From: Streptomyces sp. RKAG293
Lineage (GTDB): Bacteria; Actinomycetota; Actinomycetes; Streptomycetales; Streptomycetaceae
Reading direction: 5' to 3'
DNA: 64,000 nt
NCBI RefSeq assembly: GCF_023701745.1
Contig: NZ_JAJOZB010000001.1
Location: 372,001 to 436,000 of the forward strand
Positions 1-7,984 of this stretch are shown here, in pieces. A model generated the notes under the pieces. It was not told the DNA's origin, ran no database searches, and saw only the letters and a program-made list of their open reading frames with translations. The stretch's first letter is position 1. Each line of letters begins with the position of its first letter. A program made the position numbers and the translations under genes.

Positions 1-3000
1 GGTGCGGTACATCCGCTCGTCGGGACCACCGTGGAACGGATCGGGCACGAAGCGCTCCGCTGTCACCCCGGGCTGGCCGGGGTAGCCCAGGCTCAGACAG
101 TCACCGGCGATGTACAGGTCGCCCTCGGTGCCGACGGGGCACGGTTCCATCCGCTCGTCGAGGATGTAGTAGCGGGCGTTGTCGATGGGCCTGCCGTACG
201 GAATGCTGCGCCACTCCGGGTCGATCTCGCCGACCGGGAACCAGTTGGACCATACGGTGGCCTCCGTGGCGCCGCCGAGGCTGACGAGGTCCGCCTGGTC
301 GAAGACCTCGCGGAGTACGCCGGGCAGGGACAGCGGCGTGTAGTCGCCGCTCAGGAAGACCAGCCGCAGGTCGTGCCTCCCGGGGTGCTCCCGGTACCGG
401 CCGAACAGCGGAGCGAGTTGGGCCAGCGTCGTCGGCGCGGAGTTCCAGAAGGTGATGGGCTCGCGCAGCAGCACCTCGGTGAGGAGCTCCGGGTCGAGCT
501 GCTCGGTCTCGTCGGCGATGTAGAGGCCGGCGCCGGTGCCGAGCAGGCCGAGGATGTCGAACACCGACAGGTCGAAGCCGAGCGAGGTGACGCACAGTCC
601 GGTGTCCTCGGGCCCGAAGCCGAAGGTCCGCTCGCACCAGCCGAACAGGTTGTGCAGAGACCTGTGCGCGACCGAGACGCACTTGGGCCTGCCGGTGCTG
701 CCGGAGGTGAAGATGAGGTAGGCGGTGGAGTCCGGGCCGGTGACCGGCTCCGCGTTCCCCGGGTCGGGCACGTCCGCGCCACTGAGGTCGTCCGACTCCA
801 CGTCGAGCACGCCGATGCCGGGCGGGACCGCCCACGCGGGCGCGGCGGGGGTGGTCAGGACGGTCCGTACCGCGGTGTCCTCCAACATCCCGGCCGCGCG
901 CTCAGCGGGCAGGGACGGGTCCACGGGGACGTAGACGCCGCCCGCCTTGAGCACGCCGAGGACCGACACGGCCATCGCGGGCCCGCGGCGCACGGAGATG
1001 GCGATGGGCGTCCCGGCGGTGACGCCCCGGCGCCGCAGCGCTCCGGCGACCAGGTTGGCCCGCCGGTTCAGCTCGCCGTAGCTCATCGTCCCGCCCCGCC
1101 AGCGCAGCGCCACCGCGTCGGGGCGGAGCGCCGCCTGCTCCTCGAACCGCAGGTGGACGGGTCCTTCGGCCCGGTACGGCACGGCGGTGTCGTTCCACTC
1201 GTACACCATCCGGTGCCGCTCGCCGCCCGGTTCGGGGCGATCCGCAGGGCGGTCCCGCGACTCGTCGTCCGCCTGCTCGGTGAGCTCGCGGAGCGTGTCG
1301 AGGAACCGTGCGAAGGCGGCGTCGAGCAAGCCGTCGGGAAAGCGGTCGGCCACCGCGTCCCACGCCACGTGCAGGGCTTCGCCGTCGTCGACGGTGACGC
1401 AGTCCAGCGCCACGTCGGGGGTGGCGGTCCCCCAGGGCGCCATGACCGTGCCGGACGGCAGCGGATGGTCCGAGACGTCGAGCACGCTGGTGAAGACCAC
1501 TGGGTGCGCGAAGGGCTCGTCACGGCGCCGTCGCAGCACCAGCCGGCGCATCTCGGCGAGGCCGGCGGACGCGTCGGTGGCGGCGTCCTCCGCCAGGATC
1601 CGGCCGTAGGCGCGGGCCGCGTCCGGCGGCGGGGTGCCGGGCGCGGCGGACCGCACCCAGCTGAGCGCGGTGAGTTCGGCGGGGCGACGGGAGTCGTCGC
1701 CCTCCTGCCAGCGCACCACGGGCACCGTGAACGGTTCGTCCCACTCGGCGGCGAGCGCCGCGCAGTACGCGGCGAGGAGAACCGTGTCCAGCTCCACGCC
1801 GTGCCGTCCTGCCCACCGCAGCAGCGCGGCCCGCTCGGTCAGCCGGCCGGTGCGCCGTACCGGGTCGTGCGCCCCGGGCGTTCCCTCGGGCAGCCGGGGG
1901 CCCGACGGCAGGTCCACGAGCCGGGCGCGCCAGTGCTCCCGGCCGGATGCCTCTGCGGGCTCCGCGCCCGAGGACGGTGCGGCGGCGGCCGGGGCGGTGT
2001 CAGGGGCCAGCGCAGCGACAGAGGTCGGTACATGGGCAGGAATGTCGGCGGACGGGTCCGCATACCGCCACAACAGTTCCCTGGCCAGCAGGACGATGCT
2101 GCGCGCGTCCGCCACCAGCAGATCCACCGCCAGGTGCACGGTGGCCCGGCCCGCCGCGCGGCGGACGACCCGCAGATCGGCGTGGGGTCCGCGGCCGAGA
2201 GGGAAGGGGCGGTGCGTCATGTCGTGGCGCAGCGCGTGTTCCACGGCCTCGGCCTCGGCGTCTCCGGCGTCCGCGAGGTCCACCACCGGTATCCACTGGT
2301 CGGCGGGGGCGTCCGGCAGCACCCGCTGCCGCCCGTCGTCGCCGACACGAGTCCGCAGTACGTCGTGCTCGCGCACCAGGCGCAGCCAGGCGGCCTGCAG
2401 CCGGCCGGGGTTGAACCCCGTCACCGTGAAGCTCTGGTGGAGCTGACAGCCCCGTGAGCGGTCGCCGGCGACGCGTGGCACGTAGTACGCCTGCTGGAGC
2501 CCGTTCAGCGGCGCGGCGACGGCCGTCGATACCGGCTCGGCGGGCTCGCACAGCCCCTGCAATGCCTGGCAGTACCGGCTGAACAGCGCGTCGACGGTAC
2601 CTGTCGGGAAGAGGGCGTCCGCCGTGTCCCAGCGGACTTCGAGTCCCCCGGCGCGCAACCGCACCTGGTGGTCCAGGGCGACGCCCGAGGTCTGGCCGAC
2701 CGCGTAGCGCTCGTGGTCCGCCATGCTCCCGGCGTCGGCTCCCTCCACCGCGATGTCGAGCAGGCTGGTGAAGACCACGGGCAGCCGGGGCACCTCCGTA
2801 CCCCGGGCCCGTAGCTCGCGCAGCACCTCGACACCGCTGACCGAGCTGTGCGACAGGGCTTCCCACACCTGCTGGTGCAGCGCGCCCACCGCTTCCCGGG
2901 ACGTCCGGGCGCCCGGCTCGTCGTCGACGACGAGCACGCAACTGGAGGTGTAGGGGCCGATGAGCCGCTCGGCCTCACGCGGCATCCGCGACCGATCGGT

Positions 3001-4140
3001 GGTCGTCAGGACGAGGGAGAAGGGGCCCGCGGGCGCGCCGCCGCCCAGTACGTCGGTGAAGACCGAGAGCACCAGGGTGGTCGGCGAGACGCCCAGTTCT
3101 GTGGCCCTGCGCCGCAACGCCCGCCACTGGGCCGGTACCAGCCGAGCGCGCCGGGGGCGTCGGAGGTGGCAGTCGAGGTCCGCCGGCGGTTCCGGGGGCT
3201 CGGACAGGAGCAGGTCGGGGCCGCCGGGCAGGTCCTTGAGCCGTTCCGTCCAGTACTCCAGGTCCGCGCGGTGGCCGGTGCTCTCGCGGCGCCGGGCGAG
3301 GAACACAACGCTGTCCCGGAGCGAGAAGGGTGCGAGGGGCAGCTCGTGCTCGTCGCTCTCGTACGCCCCCCACCAGTGACGCAGCAGCAGTTCGGTGCCG
3401 TGCGCGTCGGTCACTCCGCCGTCGATGCCGAAATGCACCACCGCGCGGCCCGACGGTGACCGGCGGGTGATCTCGATGGTGAACGGCGGCCATTCGCCCG
3501 GCGGATAGCGGTGGTGCGACATCCGGCTGCGCACGTCCGCAGCCGTGGCCGCCCAGTCGTCGGGCCCTTCGGTCTCGTGCACCACGGGCTCCGGGGCACG
3601 CGCCGTCTCCAGCACCCGCTGGGAGCGGCCCACCCCGGTCAGCCTGAGAGCGTCGAAGTGGGCCACCACACGCTGCCAGGCGCTGCTGAGCCGCTCCACG
3701 TCGAGGCCGTCGAGCTCGAACTCGTGGTAGTGATGGCACCCGATCGCGTCGGAGTCCAGTTCGGCGTACTTGCCGACGACGTACGCCTCTTGGAGCGGCG
3801 TGGCGGGGAACGGCTCGTGGCGCCGCTCCGGTTCCGTCGGCACACCGGGCGGCGCGGCCGCCTCGCCGGTGCCGGGACGGCCGCCGGCCTCGTCGATCCA
3901 GGCGGCCAGATCGCCCACGGTCCGGCACTGCAGCAGCCGGGGTAGCGGTACTTCGACGCCGAATTCAGCGTCGGCCTCCAGGACCAGCCGGACGGCGGCG
4001 AGGGAGGACAGGCCCGCGTCGGAGAGCACCGTGTCGGCTGTGAGTCTCCCGCTCTCGGGCAACAGGCGGCACAGGATGTCCACCAGGCGCCCGCAGGTGC
4101 TGTCCGCCCGCTGCGGCACAGTGGTTGTTGCAGGCTTCAT
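1..4140 (-). CDS. Nonribosomal peptide synthetase, CP-Cy-Cy-A(Cys), 3' end outside window
   Basis: This is the first ~1,380 residues of an NRPS that continues past the window edge. A carrier domain lies at about residues 15-75, with the serine in DAGLSSLAAV. Two tandem condensation-like domains follow. The first (about 95-530) has a PLQEAYVVGK opening, DGGVTDAHG at 240 and PVVFTS. The second (about 535-1000) has DLLVADARS at 673 and PVVFTS. The DxxxxD signature marks both as heterocyclization (Cy) domains, not ordinary C domains. An adenylation domain follows (FTSGSTGRPK at 1144, FDLSVFDILG at 1189). Its pocket residues read roughly D-L-F-N-L-S-L-V-W, close to the known cysteine code DLYNLSLIWK. 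By family knowledge this builds an acyl-thiazoline from an acyl-loaded carrier, as in siderophore-type thiazolines. The loading enzyme and later modules are not visible. The ATG at 4140 opens the carrier domain directly. Confidence 0.93.
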   Translation of the reverse strand, partial: MKPATTTVPQRADSTCGRLVDILCRLLPESGRLTADTVLSDAGLSSLAAVRLVLEADAEFGVEVPLPRLLQCRTVGDLAAWIDEAGGRPGTGEAAAPPGVPTEPERRHEPFPATPLQEAYVVGKYAELDSDAIGCHHYHEFELDGLDVERLSSAWQRVVAHFDALRLTGVGRSQRVLETARAPEPVVHETEGPDDWAATAADVRSRMSHHRYPPGEWPPFTIEITRRSPSGRAVVHFGIDGGVTDAHGTELLLRHWWGAYESDEHELPLAPFSLRDSVVFLARRRESTGHRADLEYWTERLKDLPGGPDLLLSEPPEPPADLDCHLRRPRRARLVPAQWRALRRRATELGVSPTTLVLSVFTDVLGGGAPAGPFSLVLTTTDRSRMPREAERLIGPYTSSCVLVVDDEPGARTSREAVGALHQQVWEALSHSSVSGVEVLRELRARGTEVPRLPVVFTSLLDIAVEGADAGSMADHERYAVGQTSGVALDHQVRLRAGGLEVRWDTADALFPTGTVDALFSRYCQALQGLCEPAEPVSTAVAAPLNGLQQAYYVPRVAGDRSRGCQLHQSFTVTGFNPGRLQAAWLRLVREHDVLRTRVGDDGRQRVLPDAPADQWIPVVDLADAGDAEAEAVEHALRHDMTHRPFPLGRGPHADLRVVRRAAGRATVHLAVDLLVADARSIVLLARELLWRYADPSADIPAHVPTSVAALAPDTAPAAAAPSSGAEPAEASGREHWRARLVDLPSGPRLPEGTPGAHDPVRRTGRLTERAALLRWAGRHGVELDTVLLAAYCAALAAEWDEPFTVPVVRWQEGDDSRRPAELTALSWVRSAAPGTPPPDAARAYGRILAEDAATDASAGLAEMRRLVLRRRRDEPFAHPVVFTSVLDVSDHPLPSGTVMAPWGTATPDVALDCVTVDDGEALHVAWDAVADRFPDGLLDAAFARFLDTLRELTEQADDESRDRPADRPEPGGERHRMVYEWNDTAVPYRAEGPVHLRFEEQAALRPDAVALRWRGGTMSYGELNRRANLVAGALRRRGVTAGTPIAISVRRGPAMAVSVLGVLKAGGVYVPVDPSLPAERAAGMLEDTAVRTVLTTPAAPAWAVPPGIGVLDVESDDLSGADVPDPGNAEPVTGPDSTAYLIFTSGSTGRPKCVSVAHRSLHNLFGWCERTFGFGPEDTGLCVTSLGFDLSVFDILGLLGTGAGLYIADETEQLDPELLTEVLLREPITFWNSAPTTLAQLAPLFGRYREHPGRHDLRLVFLSGDYTPLSLPGVLREVFDQADLVSLGGATEATVWSNWFPVGEIDPEWRSIPYGRPIDNARYYILDERMEPCPVGTEGDLYIAGDCLSLGYPGQPGVTAERFVPDPFHGGPDERMYRT

Positions 4141-4193
4141 CGGTCCCCCAGGTGGAGGATCCGGCTCCGTCGGAGCCGGATCGGCGTGCGGAT

Positions 4194-4631
4194 TCACCAC
4201 TTCCAGCGGCCGAGCTCCGGATGGGGTGCGTCGAGCATCGGTGAGTCGTCCTTCAGGGACACCTTTCTGGTGAACCCGGCGGCCTTCTCGATCTGGGCCA
4301 CGAAGGCGGTACGGAACCGCTCGTCGTCCGGCAGGCCTACGGCGTCCGCGGACGCGAGCATGTGCCGGACGAAGCTCTCGCTCTGCTCCTCGGTGATGCG
4401 CATGCCCAGATGGGCCTTCATCAGACTGAGGAAGCCACCGAGTTCGTCGGTGTAGCGCGCGGGCCCGCCGAGCATCTCGCAGAAGAAGGCGGCCAGATGG
4501 TCGGCGTGGTCCGGCGATCCGGCGATGAACAACGGTCCCACCAGGGGGTCCCGCTGTATCGAGGCGTGGAAATGCTCGGCGAAACGTAGCAGCGCCTGCT
4601 CGCCGCCGACATGCTCGTACATGGTGGTCAT
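4194..4631 (-). CDS. Truncated (2/2) hemoglobin, group II-like, atypical distal pocket
   Basis: A 145-residue heme protein of the truncated hemoglobin family. It opens with the typical YEHVGGEQALLRF helix, and H74 in KAHLGMRI fits the proximal heme ligand. By alignment to mycobacterial trHbO from memory, the usual Tyr B10 is His22, CD1 is Phe35 and the group II Trp G8 is Phe87, so ligand chemistry may differ from standard oxygen or NO scavenging. It ends 53 bp upstream of the NRPS start on the same strand, so the two probably share a transcript. Role in the pathway is inferred only: redox chemistry on the product, or protection from NO or reactive sulfur. Confidence 0.88.
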   Translation of the reverse strand: MTTMYEHVGGEQALLRFAEHFHASIQRDPLVGPLFIAGSPDHADHLAAFFCEMLGGPARYTDELGGFLSLMKAHLGMRITEEQSESFVRHMLASADAVGLPDDERFRTAFVAQIEKAAGFTRKVSLKDDSPMLDAPHPELGRWKW

Positions 4632-4838
4632 ACGTCAGCCCTCCCGTACACCGCGCTCCGGCAGCCGGACGCTACCGGGGGCCGGGAGACAGGGGCTGCT
4701 CAAATGTGTGCATCGGGCTCCGGGGTTCCGGGACCGGGCGTCGGGCCCGGGCTCGCGCACTCCGGCAGGTTCCGTGCACCGGTAGGCGACGCGTGATTAG
4801 CTGACATCGACCGCTGCACCACGAACGGGAGGGCGACC
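4632..4838. promoter_or_regulatory. Divergent promoter region, globin-NRPS / AZL gene
   Basis: About 200 bp separate the globin start on the minus strand from the DNA-glycosylase-like gene on the plus strand. Both promoters must lie here. GGAGGG at about 4828 precedes the plus-strand ATG. I saw no strong palindrome. Confidence 0.5.
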
Positions 4839-5945
4839 ATGGGCGACACCGTCAGCCGACGGGTACTCAACCGGACCGCGCTGGAGCGGCAGCTGCTGCT
4901 GCGCCGTGACAAGCGGCCGGTGGCGGAGGCGGTGGAGCAGCTGGTGGCCTTGCAGGCGCAGACCCCCAACGCCCCGTACGTCGGCCTGTGGAGCCGTCTG
5001 GAGGACTTCAGCAAGGACTCGCTCAGCGCGCTCATGGAGGACCGCGCGGTGGTCCGCGCGAGCATGCTGCGTGCCACCCTCCAGTTGGTCACCGCCCGGG
5101 ACTTCCTCCGGCTCCGGCCTGCGCTGCAGCCCGCGCTGTCCAAAGCGATGCGCGGCTTCATGGGGAAACGCGCCGCCGACCTCGACCTCGACGCGCTGGT
5201 GGCGCAGGCGCGTGCCCTGCTCGCCGAGCGCCCCTACGGGTACACGGAGCTCGGCGAGGCGCTCCTCGAGGACCGCCCCGATCGTGACGCGTCGGCGCTG
5301 GCCTACATCACGCTGCGCTGCCACCTGCCCGTGGTCCAGAAGCCGCCCGGCGGGACCTGGGGATCGGGCTCCAGCGCCACGTACGTGAACGCGGCCGAGT
5401 GGCTCGGCTCCGAGCCCGTAGGCGACGACGCACCCGACGCGCTGGTCCTGCGCCACCTGGCGGCCTTCGGCCCGGGTACGGCCAAGGACGTCCAGACCTG
5501 GTCGGGGCTGACGGGGGTGGCCTCGGTGTTCAAGCGCCTCCGCCCCCAACTGCGCGTCCTGCGCGCGGAGGACGGCACCGAGCTGTTCGACCTTGCGGAC
5601 GCGCGGCTCGCCGACGGCGACTCCCCGGCCGAACCCAGGTTCCTCCCCGAGTGGGACAACCTGTTGCTGTCCCACGCCGACCGCACCCGGATCATCGCCG
5701 ATGAGGACCGCCCGAAGGTCTTCCGGCCGGGCGCCCGGGTGCTCCCCACCGTCCTGGTCGACGGCTTCGTGCAGGGCGTGTGGAACATCAAGCGCGCGCG
5801 TTCGAAGGCCCGGCTCACGGTCGAGCTCTTCGGCAGTACCCCCAAGCGGGAGCGGGACGCGATCGCCCGCGAGGGTGAGCGGCTGGTGGCCTTCGCCGCC
5901 GAGGGCGACGAGGCCACGGTCGACGTCGTCGTGGCCGGCGGCTGA
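4839..5945 (+). CDS. AlkZ-like (HTH_42/DUF1006) winged-helix DNA glycosylase candidate
   Basis: 368 residues matching the winged helix DNA-binding domain protein family that includes AlkZ and YcaQ. The N-terminal LNRTALERQLLL and VEQLVALQAQTPNAPY are typical, and Q39-A-Q41 fits the catalytic QxQ motif of AlkZ-like glycosylases. Later conserved stretches are FLPEWDNLLLSHADR and VLVDGFVQGVW. Characterised members excise bulky alkylated bases or unhook interstrand crosslinks, and some confer self-resistance inside antibiotic clusters (AlkZ with azinomycin). Here it is divergent from the globin-NRPS operon, which makes self-protection or repair a reasonable but unproven guess. The ATG follows GGGAGGGCGACC. 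Confidence 0.8.
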   Translation: MGDTVSRRVLNRTALERQLLLRRDKRPVAEAVEQLVALQAQTPNAPYVGLWSRLEDFSKDSLSALMEDRAVVRASMLRATLQLVTARDFLRLRPALQPALSKAMRGFMGKRAADLDLDALVAQARALLAERPYGYTELGEALLEDRPDRDASALAYITLRCHLPVVQKPPGGTWGSGSSATYVNAAEWLGSEPVGDDAPDALVLRHLAAFGPGTAKDVQTWSGLTGVASVFKRLRPQLRVLRAEDGTELFDLADARLADGDSPAEPRFLPEWDNLLLSHADRTRIIADEDRPKVFRPGARVLPTVLVDGFVQGVWNIKRARSKARLTVELFGSTPKRERDAIAREGERLVAFAAEGDEATVDVVVAGG

Positions 5946-6108
5946 CCTCGGCGTCGTCGGCCCGGGAAGCCAGCCGGACTCTCGGCGCGGATTGTCGCGA
6001 TTGGTGTGGCCCGCTACGGTGCCTGCCCCGGACATGACGCGACGGCTCCCGCCGCCCGTTGCACCCTCTGGCGCGGATGTCACTGTGAGCTGCGGCCGCG
6101 GTCCTGCG

Positions 6109-6345
6109 TCAGTCTTCGACGACGCCGAAAAGCGCGACGCCGAAGGCGCGCATCCCTGCCGGGCAGTACACCACGCCCCGGCGAAAGCCGGTCCCGTACG
6201 GGAACCCGCTGCTTGAACTGCCGTAGAAGGACTGCGTCACGTACTGGATGGGCTGGGAGGCGGGTACATCGGCCGACGCGGGCGCGGCGGCCCAGGTTAA
6301 CCCGGCACCGACGATGCCTGTTGTCACGGCGGCTGCCGCACACAT
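6109..6345 (-). CDS. Small secreted protein, unknown function
   Basis: A 78-residue reading frame with a hydrophobic alanine-rich N-terminus ending in APASA before DVPASQ, a good signal peptidase I site. The predicted mature part is about 53 residues and rich in Gly, Ser and Phe (SFYGSSSSGFPYG), with one cysteine. The n-region before the hydrophobic core lacks positive charge, so the true start may be upstream at a non-ATG codon; the frame stays open there with arginine-rich sequence. No ribosome-binding site is convincing. No homologue is recognised. Confidence 0.5.
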   Translation of the reverse strand: MCAAAAVTTGIVGAGLTWAAAPASADVPASQPIQYVTQSFYGSSSSGFPYGTGFRRGVVYCPAGMRAFGVALFGVVED

Positions 6346-6496
6346 GGTGGTCTGTTCGATGGTGGATGGTGCGTGTCGTACGCGTGCGGTCCGCGCACGT
6401 CGAACTGTCGGTCGCCACAGGCCCGGCCGGGAGGTGATGTGTCGCGCAATCCGGCCGGGGCGGCGTCCCGTCAGGGTCGGCCTGACGGGACAGAGG

Positions 6497-7912
6497 TCAC
6501 CCTGAGGAGACTGAGGGGACGACGTTCTGGTTCAGCCTGAACAGGTTGGCCGGGTCGTAGCGGTTCTTCAGCTCGACCAGTCGCCGGTAGGTGTCCGGCG
6601 GGTAGGACGCCCGGACCAGGGACGGGTCCGACTCGCCGGTGAAGTTCACGTAGGCGCCGGCATCCGGTCCGAGCGCGGCGGTCAGCTGCCGTGCCCAGTC
6701 GACGACCTTGCCGAAACCGTCGGCGTCCGTTGTGCGGGCGATGACGTTGACGATGAACTCCTGGTCGCGCAGCGCGTAGGCCGTCTCCGACGCGGGCACC
6801 CTGCCCACCGCACCGCCGAGGTGCTGCAGGTGGATTTCGGTGAGCGGATTGGGCAGCGCCGCGAAGAAGTCCCGCAGGACGCGCAAGGCATCGTCGTCGA
6901 CCGTACGAAGGAGCGCCGAGCGGAAGTAGTTGTGGATCCCCCGCGGGTAGAGCGGGTCGAGGGCCTGCTGCCATCCCGCGTACGGGTGGGGCGCGAACAC
7001 GTCGGCGATGACGGTGCCCAGGGAGCGGAAGGGCGCGGTGGCCGCTTCGCCGGCGTCAAGGTCGCCGGACCAGCAGCCGCCGACCCCGATGACCGGCGTG
7101 CCGTGGACGGACGCGGGCAGGAAGGGCACGGGCGGGGCGGTGGTCAGGTTGACCAGCGTGGTCAGTTCGTCAGGAGCCGACGCGCACGCCGCACGGTACC
7201 CGGCCAGTACCTGCTGGGCTTCTTCGGCCGGGTAGAAGACCAGGCCGGACAGGACCGTCGCGCCGATCTCATGGAGCTGGAACTCGAAGGAGGTCACCAC
7301 CCCGAAGTTGCCGCCTCCACCGCGCAGACCCCAGAACAGTTCGGCGTTCTCCCGCTCGCTCGCCCGCACGAACTGACCGTCAGCGGTGACGACGTCGGCT
7401 CCGACGAGGTTGTCGCAGGCCAGTCCGTACTTGCGCATGAGCCAGCCGATGCCACCGCCGGTGGTGAAACCGGCGATGCCCGTCGACGACACCAGACCAC
7501 CGGTCACCGCGAGCCCGAACTGCTGGGTCTCCGCGTCCAGGTCCTTCCACGTGCATCCCGCTTGCGCGGTCACGGTGCGGGACTCCGGATGGACCTGGAC
7601 TCCCGTCATCGGGGAGAGGTCCAGCACGATGCCGCCGTCGAGAGTGGAGAACCCGGGGATGGAATGGCCCCCTCCGCGTACCGCGAGCGGCTGCCCCTCA
7701 CTGCGGGCGAAGTCGATCGTGCGGATCACGTCGGCCACACCCGCGCACCGGGCGATGACCGCCGGACGCCGGTCATGCGCCCCGTTCCAGACACTGCGGG
7801 CCTGGTCGTACTCCGCCTCACCCGGCAGCACCGCGGTGCCGCGCAGGCCTGCGGTGAACTCGGCAAGCGTGGCGTCCCCGATAGGGCTTGCCGCGTTCTG
7901 GGTCGTGGTCAT
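6497..7912 (-). CDS. FAD-linked oxidoreductase, berberine-bridge-enzyme type
   Basis: 471 residues with the PCMH/VAO FAD-binding domain (about 35-210) and a C-terminal BBE motif (YDPANLFRLNQNVVPS). His83 in RGGGHSIPG is the expected covalent FAD attachment site. The cysteine used by bicovalent members is absent, so a single 8alpha-histidyl link is predicted. Such enzymes oxidise alcohols, sugars or C-N bonds with O2, and many act in natural-product pathways. The ATG at 7912 is chosen because GGGAGG sits 4 bases upstream; an in-frame ATG 12 bases earlier lacks a site. It lies 72 bp downstream of the AfsR-like regulator gene, same strand, and may be its target or co-transcribed with it. Confidence 0.88.
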   Translation of the reverse strand: MTTTQNAASPIGDATLAEFTAGLRGTAVLPGEAEYDQARSVWNGAHDRRPAVIARCAGVADVIRTIDFARSEGQPLAVRGGGHSIPGFSTLDGGIVLDLSPMTGVQVHPESRTVTAQAGCTWKDLDAETQQFGLAVTGGLVSSTGIAGFTTGGGIGWLMRKYGLACDNLVGADVVTADGQFVRASERENAELFWGLRGGGGNFGVVTSFEFQLHEIGATVLSGLVFYPAEEAQQVLAGYRAACASAPDELTTLVNLTTAPPVPFLPASVHGTPVIGVGGCWSGDLDAGEAATAPFRSLGTVIADVFAPHPYAGWQQALDPLYPRGIHNYFRSALLRTVDDDALRVLRDFFAALPNPLTEIHLQHLGGAVGRVPASETAYALRDQEFIVNVIARTTDADGFGKVVDWARQLTAALGPDAGAYVNFTGESDPSLVRASYPPDTYRRLVELKNRYDPANLFRLNQNVVPSVSSG

Positions 7913-7984
7913 GATTCCTCCCATGGGCCGTCGTATCGAGAACCGACCCTAGGGACCCCGCCCCAACGAGAACTCAACACGATC

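Noticed and set aside
31..2457. An 808-codon open frame on the plus strand opposite the NRPS
   Set aside because: It is the antisense of the NRPS, rich in Gly, Arg, Val and Pro, with no domain. The minus-strand frame has all NRPS motifs in order.
4797..6083. A 428-codon minus-strand frame opposite the AlkZ-like gene
   Set aside because: Shadow of the real plus-strand gene; no ribosome-binding site or motif.
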